Shown here: in pieces, positions 25,240-35,870 of the stretch
How positions within the stretch are numbered: position 1 is the first letter of the stretch
Layout of the letters: every line of letters begins with the position of its first letter
Assembly: GCA_021904315.1 (NCBI GenBank)
Contig: CM038925.1
Span: 4,962,501-5,026,500 of the forward strand
Source: Sphagnum magellanicum
Taxonomy: Eukaryota > Streptophyta > Sphagnopsida > Sphagnales > Sphagnaceae
Reading direction: 5' to 3'
Length of the DNA: 64,000 bases
Notes under the pieces: generated by a model
Databases searched by the model: none
Told to the model about the DNA's origin: nothing
Seen by the model: the letters and a program-made list of their open reading frames with translations, nothing else
Position numbers and translations under genes: made by a program

Positions 25240-27240
25240 TGTGGTTCATTTTTTAGAATTTGGCACTAAAATGTCCATGGTTTCATGGGATACCTAGGTA
25301 ACCTTTAACATTTGTAGGTATGTAGGTAGCTTATCTAGTTTATATAGGTAGGTTAATGGCCTAAGTAAATAAGTAGCCTAGGTAGTTGAGTAAGTAGGTG
25401 GGTAGGTTGGGGGCCTACGTAGGAGGGTGGGTAGTTTAGGTAAACAAGTAGGTTGATACACTTTGTCAAAACATGACTTTTAGGATTGTATGTAATCATT
25501 TAACTAATTGTGAAAGCACATGATTGTGTGACTATGTAGTCCATAAAATCACACCATATTTGTCAAAAGTCATATGGATGTTCTTAGTCACAATTGTCAT
25601 TAACAAGTATATCAGTTGTCATTGTAGTCATATTTATCAAAGTCATGGAGGTCATATCCAACAATTGAGATTTAATTTTTAAAATATGAAATTAATTTTT
25701 TATTCATTTCTTATTACCACATTGCATCTGAAGATACATTCAATAAATTTATTGATCATTTATGAGTGAGACATGACTAGTTAAAATTAAGAATATATTT
25801 TTGGCCTAATCATGTGATGCTATGTAGTAATCAAAGTTGTGTCAAATATAGCTAAATGAGTCTAGTTTAGGAAACTTGGCCTTGGCTACCTAGATCAAAA
25901 GAAACCTAGGCTAGCCGCCTAGATAATATCCATGTTACAAGTGAAAGGATTTGAAACCTTCACCTTTATTTTGGGGTTCCAATCTTTAACCACTACATCA
26001 CAATTTTTTTAAAAAAACAATTTAAATACTTACCACAAAAGTATAAACACTAAAGTTTTTAGCCTAGGTTAACCTAGGCCACCCCAAGTTGACCTAGGTT
26101 GACCCAAGCTAACTTAGGCCATTTAGTAATTTAAGCTAGGCTATCTTAGGTCACCTTAGTTCATCTAGGTTGACCCAAGCTAACCTAGGCCACTAAATAA
26201 TCTAGGCTAAGTTAACTTAGGCCTCCTTAAGCTATCATAATCTAACCTAAGCCTTTATAACCTAAACTTAGGTTAACTTAGAGGTATTTAGGTTAAATGA
26301 GACTAAATTCAAACTAGGCTACTTAGGCTAAATTAGGCTAAACTAAGCTAGATTAAGTTAAACTAAGACTACTTAGGCTAAATTAAGTTATTTTGACCAA
26401 ATTATGTTAAGTTATTTAGGCTAAATTAAGTTATTTTGACCAAATTATGTTAAGTTATTTAGGCTAAATTAAGTTATTTTGACCAAATTATGTTAAGTTA
26501 TTTAGGCTAAATTAAGTTATTTTGACCAAATTATGTTAAGTTATTTAGGCTAAATTAAGTTGTTCAAACTAAGGTTAAGTTGGGCTACTTAAGGTAAATT
26601 AGGGTTATTTAAATTAAATTAAGTTAAATTAGGTTTAATTTTTTATAACTTAATGATACTTAAGCTAAATATAGGTTAAACCTAAAGGTTTCATTAAATT
26701 GTAAAACTAAACCTAGAAAGGTCCAAATTTTTTAAGGTGTACTAAAATCTTGTCACAACGTCACCTTTTTTTATCTTTTTAACCTAGTCCTTTTTTACTA
26801 TGTAAAGACACATTTATGGACGATTATGATGGAATTTAGAATTGCATTGGTCTAAAATATAATCTTTTTGAAAATTTTGACAACTTTGGATCCATTATTT
26901 TTAATGGGGATCAAAATATAAAGTAAAAAAGGACTGTAGTAAAGAAAGACTACATCCTTTTCGTCCTATATGGTACACCTTAAAGGATTTTCACCTTAAA
27001 GGTAAACTGAAAAACTAAATTTAAACTAAACTATAAGGCTAAACTTAAAGGTCAATTTAAAGGTTAAACCTAGGTTAAACATACAAAAGGTTGAAACAAA
27101 GCTCAACCTAAAGGTTAAAATTAGACAAAAAATCTAAATGTTAAACTTGGAGGTCAAATTTAGAGGCTAAACTAAAGGCTAAAGGTAGGCTAAACTTGGA
27201 AGGTAAAGCTAGGTTAAATTTAGAGATTAAACCAAAAAGC
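25240..27240. repeat. Degenerate TAGGTTAA/TAGGCTAA-rich region
   Basis: About 2 kb dominated by variants of CCTAGG, TTAGGCTAAA and AGGTTAAAC, interrupted by about 200 bases of ordinary sequence near 26740-26990. It looks like an old short-unit satellite that has drifted. It contains one crisp sub-array, listed next. Confidence 0.7.
26376..26570. repeat. 43-bp tandem repeat, about 4.5 copies
   Basis: GACCAAATTATG recurs at 26395, 26438, 26481 and 26524, exactly 43 bases apart. The copies are essentially identical, so this sub-array is much younger than the surrounding degenerate repeat. Confidence 0.95.
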
Positions 27241-27582
27241 TAATGCTAGACTAAAACTAAAAAGCATGTTATTAAATATTTTTAGATTTTAATGTTAATC
27301 TCAACATGTGAATGCAAGGAAGGCGACTTGGTGGCCACCAAATTCAAACAATTTTGAATAAAACTCGAAAAATTATTGGCATTTCTTTTATACCCTCTAA
27401 TCTTATGTGCTACATTTTGGGTAAGTTTAAAGACTTGAGTGTTTATGTTTAGTCAACCATAATATAATCATATATATATAACAAAAAAATCATCAATATA
27501 CAATCGTGGTCTAACTTAAATATTCAAAATTTACAATAAGAAACTAAATACAAAACTAATGACCAAAACTTATTACCTTTAG

Positions 27583-27861
27583 ATTTTGAAATTTCAAAGC
27601 AATGTTCATACATTTCATGCAAGTACCTAGTGGCCATATTGTAGAACTTGTAAAAGCTTCAATTTATCAAAACATTAATAGATAACACAATTTGGACTTA
27701 ATAAAATAAGAGTAGAACTTGCAACCTTAAAATTTGGACATTTCAAAACAATTTTCATATGTTTGATGGGACTACTTGGTGGCCATTTAGTAGAACTTGT
27801 AAGAGCTTCAATTTATCAAAACATTAAAAGATAACACAATTTGGACTTAATAAAACAAGAG
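27583..27861. repeat. 149-bp tandem duplication
   Basis: Two copies; GTAGAACTTGTAA occurs at 27641 and 27790. Both end in a near-identical GATAACACAATTTGGACTTA block followed by AATAAAAYAAGAG. Confidence 0.85.
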
Positions 27862-28499
27862 GATTAAAATTGCGGGTGGGCACTAGGTCATCATTATATA
27901 CAAAATCAAATAAAATTATGAAAGATTGTTAGTTGGATTATTATCACATGGCATAGATACATATTAATATGAAATGTCAACATATTAAAAATAAACATAA
28001 ACAAATTCCAATAACAACAATATTATTTTTCCAAACCAACCAATAACCAAATTGCATTTAAAAAATGAATTAATACAAATCAAAATAATAATCACACTCC
28101 TATAGTCTCATTAGTTACATCAAGGTTTTGTTTAGCCTTGGTTGCATGATTAGCATTAATCATTATAATGTTATTGATTGTGGCATTAGTTTTAGGAAAT
28201 CAAAATAGAATGGATGAGATGTCAACCCATTGTTTTGGATTTGCCAAATTGCATTTCCATTTGCTCACCCAACAATCCTGATATAATTCTCTATCATTCT
28301 TTACTCATTTTTTCATTAGCACCCACCATTGAATATGAACATGTTTAAAGTTTTTAGATTGTTCATCCTTTACAACATCACTTTCCATTCTTCCCATCCA
28401 CACAAGAAGAAATCTTATCCTTTTCCACCCCTCTTGTCCAATTTGAATACATTTTAATTACATTTGGCCATCTTAAGTTTGCAAGTGGCTTATTGCACT

Positions 28500-29310
28500 A
28501 ATTAATGGTCAATATTGTTCATAGTTGTTACATTCACTATGTTATTCACATATGAGTATAATTTGGACCTTATTTAATTGTTTAATAATTTCAAATTGTT
28601 AATGTCAAAATTGAAATAACATTTAACTTTATTTACACAATGCATTATAATGGGTTAGTGTTTTTTTGATATTTTTTCAATTATTAACACGGTACATGAG
28701 TTGAACCATCAACTTTTGACATGTTAAAACCATTATTTAGGAGTTGCATTTTACACTTACCATAATTTATTAAAACAAATGCAACAATTTTAAACTGCAC
28801 ATTTATATTGGAATGAATTAGTAATTTTTTTCATGTTTCTTCAATCATCAAAGTTGAACCATTCACTTTTAATATGTTAAAATGATTACTCACAAATTGT
28901 ATCTTGCACTTATTATAATATACCAAAACAAATGCAAATCAATCTTTTATAATTATATTTGAATGGTTTAGTGAATTTTCTCACATTTTTAAAATGATCA
29001 ACATTTTTACATGAATCAAATCATCCACTTTGAATTTATTGAAATCACTATTCAAATGTTGCATATTGCATTTACTAATATATATTGCAACACACATAAC
29101 AACTTAATGGCTCACATTTGTACTTAAATGAGTTCATGAATTTTTTTACAGTTTTTGAATTATTGACATTTGCACATGAGTTGAATCATTCACTTTGAAT
29201 GTTGTTAAATCCACTATTGATGAGTTGTATTTTGCACTCACCATAATTTTTTGAAATGGATGTATAAAAGTTTGGGAAGTTTCACATGTATATTTGAATG
29301 GGTTAGTAAT
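28500..29310. repeat. Satellite-like array of diverged ~150-165 bp units
   Basis: The motif ACATGAGTTGAAYCAT...CACTTT recurs near 28700, 28852, 29014 and 29180. It is followed in each unit by a GTTGCATTTTGCACTTAC-like block and a TATATTTGAATGGGTTAGT-like block. Units are 152-166 bases, near nucleosome spacing. A more diverged unit precedes 28680. Confidence 0.75.
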
Positions 29311-29575
29311 TAGGTCAAAATGTTCATGCATGCAAAATTTAAGATGCATGTAGACTTCTAAATTATAATTTTTTCATACATTTAATTCTTATATTTTTAT
29401 GTAAATTAGAATATAAGTTTTTCCCTTAGTTTGTTTAAGGCATCACGGACAAGTTTATTATTATGAATGTTTATGATGCCACACCTAAAAAAACTCCAAA
29501 AAAAATCCCTATATTTTTCTCTATTTTTTTTCTTAGTGTATGAAAAAAAATGTTAAAAAATGATTAAAATTTTAA

Positions 29576-29577
<2 letters not shown>

Positions 29578-29635
<58 letters not shown>
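29578..29635. repeat. (TTA)n microsatellite
   Basis: About 19 perfect TTA triplets. Confidence 0.95.
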
Positions 29636-29945
29636 GAAAAATTATGAATATTTTATACTTTTTATTTTAATTTTAAACATGGTTTATCAAAAAAATTAAA
29701 CTTATTTTATTGTAAGTTTATGTTTAAATATTTAGGGATGAATTAAAAAATTTCATTTAAATATAAAATAAATTAATGAATTATAAATGGTGATAATAAT
29801 AATGATTTCAATGATTTTTTTGATCTTTTTATTTTTTCAAATTTATAATCTTCTTCAAGATCACCCACAAGAAAATTTAACCATGTTTTGGGTATAAGCC
29901 ATATATGGAGGTGCAAATATATTAAAATATTTTTATATTTTGGCT

Positions 29946-29950
29946 ACAAG
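29946..29950. other. Target-site duplication, left (ACAAG)
   Basis: ACAAG immediately before TGTCATGG, matched by ACAAG at 32607-32611 immediately after CCATGACA. Five bases is the usual size for LTR-retrotransposon insertion. Confidence 0.7.
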
Positions 29951-30217
29951 TGTCATGGTCTAGGATATTTTGGGATACTTTGGGCAATGTCATATCCTAG
30001 GATATTTTTGGATACTTTTGGCAATATCATGGCGTAGGATATTTTGAGATACTTTTGGCAATATCATGGCTTAGGATATTTTGGGATTAGTATGGTTCAG
30101 GGTTATAAAAGGAGATAATCTGGGGAACAACCCTTCAACAGATCAACACTACTTGATGAATCAATAAAGTTTGTCTTGTCTTGTAATTCTCCACTTGTTT
30201 GTAGTTGGTTCATAACA
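29951..30217 (+). repeat. Left LTR, forward
   Basis: Starts TGTCATGG and ends TTCATAACA (TG...CA ends). The U3 holds 37-bp tandem repeats starting at 29961, 29998, 30035 and 30072. TATAAAA lies at 30104-30110 and AATAAA at 30163-30168, as expected for a promoter and polyadenylation signal in an LTR. No standard initiator-Met primer-binding site follows the end. Confidence 0.8.
29961..30100 (+). repeat. 37-bp repeats in the LTR U3
   Basis: Four units of TAGGATATTTTGGGATAC followed by TTTTGGCAATATCATGGC, exactly 37 bases apart, the last truncated. The right LTR has five such units, one with a small internal duplication. Repeats just upstream of an LTR TATA box are typical enhancer-like arrays. 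Confidence 0.85.
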
Positions 30218-30771
30218 GTTTGTGATCTTATAGATCATATAGGAATATATGTGTGAGAGAAATTTCATGTCATTTGGACTTCTATTGTGAGAGATCCAAG
30301 CATCTGAAGTTTCAGTCTCAGTTTTGAAGTCAGTTTCTTTTGAAAGTGATATCTCTTTGTGGTCATCATCAATAGGGCTGAAATTTTGAGCAGATATAGA
30401 AGACATATATTTTATGTGTCTCCCAAAATCTCAAGGATTTTGGAGTTTTTGAGAGCGAGTTGTAAGTCATTTTATGTTCAGGTCCCAGTTTGAGGTGGCT
30501 TCAAGGAAGTAGCAAGATCTTTCACTTTCCGAAGTTAAATGAGCTGAGATTTTGTGAGAAGGTAGTAGACATAGTTGTTCATGTTTTACTAAAATTTTAA
30601 AACGATCCAAGGTCATATGTGAGCAGTGTAGCTTTGCAAAATTGCTATGACAGAAGTTTATTTTGAAAAGACATCAAAGCCAAAGTTTTGAAGTGGAGCA
30701 AATACAACTTGGGGGATCTTGAAGGAAGGAGTTTGAAGATTGGGAAGCGCAAAAGTGTGAGAACTACCACC
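30218..30771 (+). other. Element leader between LTR and gag
   Basis: About 550 bases with no coding potential of note, corresponding to the untranslated leader of the element. Confidence 0.6.
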
Positions 30772-31467
30772 ATGGACAACTTAGAATCAAACATCGATCT
30801 CACTCAAATCCTCGCCGCCCTTCAGCACCTTCAACAAGAAAATGCCATGCTCAGAGACTCGGTGACTCGCCTACAGAATCAGCCACCACCTCCAGCCCCA
30901 ATACTTCCTGCTCTTGCAATGGTCGCCCCAGAGCCCAAGATTAGTCTACCAGAAAAATTTGATGGAACACGCCTCAAATTTCAAGGCTTTGTTAGCCAGG
31001 TACGCCTGATCATGCAACTACGCCCCCGTCGTTATTTTGATGACACCACTCGTGTAGGATTCATTGGAACCCTACTCACTAGGACAGCTGTAGCATGGTT
31101 TGCTCCCATCCTAGAAACATCATCCCCTCTCCTACAAGATTTCAACGCCTTTATGGCGGAATTTGAAGCAGTGTTTGGGGATAGTGACAAGGCTAGGACT
31201 TCAGCCAACAAGCTGCGTCGCCTCCAGCAAGGGACATGTTCGGCCATCGTTTACGCCTCAGAATTCAGGCAGCTTGCCTGCGACATCAATTGGGGAGAAG
31301 CTGCCTTGATTGATCAGTTTCACTGTGGGCTTCGTGATGATGTTCAAGATCTTTTGTTGACATTCGCAGACCCTTCTTCCTTCATCGAAGTTATCACCCA
31401 AGCAATTCAATGCGATAATCGTCTGTTTGAACGTCGCCAGGAAAAGAAAGTCACCTCCAACGCCTAG
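30772..31467 (+). pseudogene. Gag of a Ty3/gypsy-type retrotransposon (truncated)
   Basis: Gag forms the cytoplasmic particle in which the element RNA is copied. The frame runs 231 aa from an ATG in a good plant context (ACCACCATGG); an in-frame Met 28 codons upstream is less likely. A short coiled-coil-like segment (LAALQHLQQENAML) and a Pro-rich linker come first, then the retrotransposon gag core with the KFDGTRLKFQGF, AWFAPILE and FEAVFGD motifs typical of Ty3/gypsy gag. The frame stops at TAG before the zinc knuckle, but similar coding potential continues in the same frame beyond it, so the stop is probably a mutation. Base composition is clearly GC-richer than the surroundings. Confidence 0.85.
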
Positions 31468-32210
31468 CTTTGGAACAATCGGCCTACTACGCTCCCCTTA
31501 GTTCCTCAAATAACACCAGTTGCCCGACCTGCCTCTTTTGGACCTGCTCCGATGCAGATCGACACAGCTAAGTTTAAATCTTTGACAGAAGCCGAGAAAC
31601 TTCGCCGAAAGACAAACAATCTATATTTTTACTGTGGCAACCCAGGGCATATAGCTCATTAATGCCCTCAAAAGCTTGTCAAACTTCAAGTACAAGCTGT
31701 GGAAACTCCCCAAGAGTTGGAAAACAAGAACATCCAGTCACAGTAGGAGCCGTGCGACTGGATCTCACCCAACACCACCTTTGCAAAGGCTCCTGTTCCA
31801 TTGTTGGTCCCAGTCCCAGTTTCACTTAGGATGTGGACATCATTCATATTCCAGAAGACATACCACAAGTGTCAGCTTTGGTGGACTCCGGCGCCACCTC
31901 TTTTTTCATCGACTAAACATTTGTCGTCCAACACAACATCCATGTGATCAAGAAGTTAACCCCTGTTCCGGTAAAGGTTATTAATGGGAGAACCATTGCT
32001 TCTGGTGCAATCACACACGAGATAACCCCTCTAGAACTTTGTATCGGCAAACACATGGAGAAGATTGTTCTCAACATCATCTCCACCCCTCACCATCCCA
32101 TCATCCTTGGTTTGCCTTGGCTAGAAGCACACAACCCTATCATTAATTGGTGGTCTAGAACCCTCACCTTCAGCGCACAACGGTGCACCTCTCAAAAACC
32201 TCACGCTTAG
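31468..32210 (+). pseudogene. Broken zinc knuckle and aspartic protease region
   Basis: Continues the gag frame with further in-frame stops at 31660-31662 and 31744-31746. The knuckle region shows YCGNPGHIAH, but the expected first Cys is Tyr and a stop falls inside. The protease lies in another frame from about 31830: VDSGATSFFID (active-site DSG) followed by a stop at 31914-31916, then the later motif IILGLPWLEAHNPIINWW. The frame ends at 32210. Nothing recognisable as reverse transcriptase follows before the inverted LTR. Confidence 0.8.
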
Positions 32211-32293
32211 AAAAACATTTTGTCCAGTCCTGCCAAGAACCCTGTGGTCAAGAACCCAAAGAGGGTCGGAACCAATTCTAGTTTTCTAAAGAC

Positions 32294-32606
32294 TGTTATG
32301 AACCGACTACAAACAAGTGGAGAATTACAAGACAAGACAAGCTTTATTGATCCATCAACTGGTGTTGATCTGTTGAAGGGTTGTTCCCCAGACTATCTCC
32401 TTTTATAACCCTGAACCATACTAGTCCCAAAATATCTTAGGCCATGATATTGCCAAAAGTATCCCAAAATATCCTAGGACATGACATTGCCAAAAGTATC
32501 CCAAGTATCCCAAAATATCCTAAGCCATGATATTGCCAAAAGTATCCAAAAATATCCTAGGACATGACATTGCTCAAAGTATCCCAAAATATCCTAGGCC
32601 ATGACA
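32294..32606 (-). repeat. Right LTR, inverted
   Basis: On the minus strand it matches the left LTR from TGTCATGG through TATAAAA and AATAAA to TTCATAACA, with roughly 5-10% differences plus one additional 37-bp U3 unit and a 9-base duplication. The orientation is opposite to the left LTR and to gag. Confidence 0.85.
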
Positions 32607-32611
32607 ACAAG
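32607..32611. other. Target-site duplication, right (ACAAG)
   Basis: Exact match to 29946-29950, directly abutting the outer end of the inverted LTR. Confidence 0.7.
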
Positions 32612-34440
32612 TCCTAAAACCCATTGTAAAATTATATCATTTAAAAAATTTTAAAAATTTGAAAAACATTTAAATTTTTTTGTTGATGTTGATGTCCTTT
32701 TTTTATGTTTGCAAAATAGTAGAAATTCACCACAAAAAATAATAATTTTACATCATTAATATTTAATTAAAATTTTAAAAATAATGGATAAGGTTTACAA
32801 TGATCTCAAAGATTAAACATAAAAAATTTCAAGTGAAAGTTTTATGATGAATTGTTTATGCGTTTAATGTTAAAATTATTTAAATGAATTTGAAACTTTT
32901 ATTCAATTAGAGTAACCTTTCTATTTTGAAATTTGTGATTTCAATTTTTTGGCAATTGTTTTGTTGTTTACATTTTTTCTTGAATTTATGTAAAATATAT
33001 TTTTACATCATTAAAAAAACATGTTGTGAGTTTTTTCCAAAGTTATGCAATTAATCATTTGTATTAATGTATGATTTTGATAATTAAATGGTTATATTGA
33101 TTACTTAATTAATTTTTATTCTTGTGGCCAATTCTGCCAATTTAAAAGGCAACAACATTAAAAAAGGATTTTTTCGAATTTTTTGGGTGAAATTTAAAAT
33201 ATATGTTGTCATTTTTTTACAATAAAATATAGTAAGTAACCATAATATTGAAGGATTTAAACAAGTTTTCAAATACATTACTTGTTTATAACCAAATGTG
33301 GTGTTGTTTTATCGTTGATGACCATTTAACCAACATCGCAAAAATAAATAAATAATTGTCCTTAATCATATTGGGGGAAACAAAAACTTGTAATTCTACA
33401 AAAATCAGACATATTTTATGTAATAAAAATAAAATTGTAAAATATTTAATGAATGTATTTTTGAATTCACATTGAATTTACAAAGATTCTAGGTCAATTT
33501 AAATAGAAAATATTTATAGATTTATTCATGACATGCAATTTCAAGTATTTTTTAACCCTTTAATTTTATTTAGTTTATAAAATTTAAATATTAAAAAACA
33601 TTATTGAATAAGCTTCAAGATAAATGTTTTCATTTGTAGCATTTGAATGAATTTTGAAAAAGAAAACAAATGTTAAAGTTTGAATTTCATAAAGAATTTC
33701 ATGTTAAACACACTAAAATTAAACACTTTCTTTTTTGTTAATAAAATCTTGAAGTGCTTTGGTGGTTAAGACCTAATGTACTTCCATGAGGTCTTGGGTT
33801 CAATCCTTGATGAGTGTGTGCATTAATGTATCTTGTACAAATGTAATATACAAACATGTACATCATGGCGAATAATATTCACATTTTTTTGTTTACAAAG
33901 TCAACAAAAAATAAACTTAAATTTTTTTTCACAACATGTAATTTTGTCATGGCATGGATTGCATTTTTGTCACGACATGATTCCATGATCCGGAAAAAAA
34001 AAACAGAAATCATTTGTATGATGACGTGGCATATTATTCCACATCATATTAATTTTGGACCTCATATATCCATGTCATAAATTAAAAATTAAAAATGATC
34101 TATTACAACATGTGATTATCCAAAATGACTAAAAACATTTCATTAAAAATGTCTTAATTAACTAGTCCTTTTTACCAATACCATACAAGTTTCATATTAT
34201 TCAATTTTGACCTATTTCACTAAAAACCTAATGAATTTGGGTAGTGGAAAAAAAAACAACGTTTCTTCTTGTGAGGCCTCACTAGAACAAAATTGCCAAG
34301 GGCCAAGTCTCAAAATGGAATGTAAGCAATTGTCTTTAATGAGGGTCACATGTTTTTAGGACTCCAATATGGAATGATGACTAGGTCTTCAAGATCAACA
34401 TCAACAATGGGACGAATGGCACCTTGCATGTGATTAAACC
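32612..34440. other. Intergenic AT-rich DNA
   Basis: No gene. It includes a diverged copy of the dispersed repeat near 33210-33330 (AGTAACCATAATATTGAAGG, then TTATAACCAAATGTGG) and a SINE-like segment listed next. Confidence 0.5.
33750..33850 (+). mobile_element. SINE-like fragment with Pol III promoter boxes
   Basis: TTGGTGGTTAAGACC resembles the box A region and GGTTCAATCC at 33797-33806 is a good box B. They are about 27 bases apart, in the arrangement of tRNA-derived plant SINE heads (...ATGAGGTCTTGGGTTC...). The 3' boundary and any target duplication are not visible. Confidence 0.5.
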
Positions 34441-35870
34441 TCCAATTGTTTGAAAGCTAAAAACCTTCCAAGTGGGTTGAATTTTGAGTTGGCAAAGGAT
34501 TTAATAACAACTCAAAGATGTTTTCCCAATAATCCATGTATGGACCAAGCTTTATGCGTATAGGTTTCATCCTTGCACATCCCAATAGACTTTTAAAACT
34601 CCATATATTTAAAAAACCTGTCATTGATAAAAAAAATTTGTTAATGGACTTGGTGGCATCATTCCCCCATATAAGGTGAAAAGGAATAAGATTTGGAAAT
34701 CCTTGTGGTAGCTTGGGATGACTTAAGTCATCTACTTGCCACAATCAAATTGGAGTTCCATCCTTAGGACTCGAAAAGGCATTAGTAGGGGACACCTTGT
34801 ATTACATAATAGGCCACTCAACTGAATCAACAAAAAAACAAAACAAATGCATGTTTGTATGGTCAACCAAGATTTCAAACCCATCCTTCAAACATCCTTT
34901 GACCCAACTCTTGAAATCTGGGATGGGTAAGTGCATGAATAGGTGGACCGTCTGGTAGTAGGAAATTACCAATTCAAAATTCCAAAACAATAATTCTACA
35001 TATGGGTTAAAAGAAACTAGAGGGGTCATGTGTAAGTTGTATGAAACTCTTGATTGGTTAGTTTAGGTGTTCATTTTAAATTTGTTTTGTGGTGCCACTT
35101 TGACAAGCTTAATTAAGGCTAGTTAAACCTATGTAAATCCTAATTATCATCTTTCTCAAATTTTCAAGTTGAGCTTTGATTAATATAGATGCATGAAAAC
35201 TTTGGTCCTTGGTCCTTTCACATCTTTTGCAACACTTATTGCACACAAAGTTCATCATTTCATCATGTTTGAAAACATTTGAAACTTTGGGAGTATGAAA
35301 TCAAACACAAGGTGAAAATTGAGGGAATTAAAATGAAAATCGAAGGAGTTACATTGCCATACATAGAGCCATTGTAAGGGAAAGCTCCATAGATCATTTT
35401 TTATCATAAAAGCCCCACCACTAATCATTTGCATATGGTTTTAACTTGTGCAGCACTGGGCCTTGCCCTAAATACTTGAATGTAGGTCAAGATTTTATAG
35501 AAGAAGTGCAAGAGCGTTTTGGGCCTCCCAACAACAATGTGCCAATTTGGAATTCTAGAGGATGATGCACTTCAGTTTCTTTGGATTTTGTTTTAGGAGG
35601 TTTAGTATGAATTGTTTGCCAACCTCACACTGGATTTAACAACTGTGACACAATCTTATCATGTGTAACAAGAAATCATACAAATTTTTGCTTATTACAT
35701 TCTTCAATACAACTGCAATCATATTCTACATTTTTACGTATAGCCTCCTTTGGATTTTGAGGTGGGGTTAAAAAAAACTCTAGATCTGAATCATATGTCT
35801 CTTCCTGCTTGATCTCTTCCAGGTTTTGAGTGTGCTTCAAGGTTTCCCAAATTGTGTTACTCATTCTTTT
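34440..35870 (-). pseudogene. Decayed coding region, unrecognised, minus strand
   Basis: Two adjoining minus-strand stretches stay protein-like with only a few stops. From 35029 to 34457 a single frame has two stops in about 190 codons and includes WQVDDLSHPKLPQGFPNL and the downstream IWGNDATKS. From 35864 to about 35490, in another frame, it includes TYDSDLEFFLTPPQNP and has two stops. Ordinary AT-rich DNA here has many more stops. I do not recognise the domains; an old transposon-encoded protein is the likeliest source. Confidence 0.35.

Larger units (their letters stand above)
29951..32606 (+). mobile_element. Gag-protease remnant with inverted LTRs
   Basis: A 2.66-kb unit: forward LTR (29951-30217), leader, gag, broken protease, then a second LTR in reverse orientation (32294-32606). 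Both outer ends are the U3 terminus (TGTCATGG at the left, its complement CCATGACA at the right). The unit is flanked by a 5-base ACAAG duplication. No reverse transcriptase, RNase H or integrase is present, so it cannot move by itself. The gag and protease are of the Ty3/gypsy (Metaviridae) type found as plant genomic elements. A normal element would have direct LTRs. Confidence 0.8.

Noticed and set aside
29951-32606. Ordinary LTR retrotransposon with direct LTRs
   Set aside because: The right LTR matches only in reverse complement, and no direct LTR copy lies in the window.
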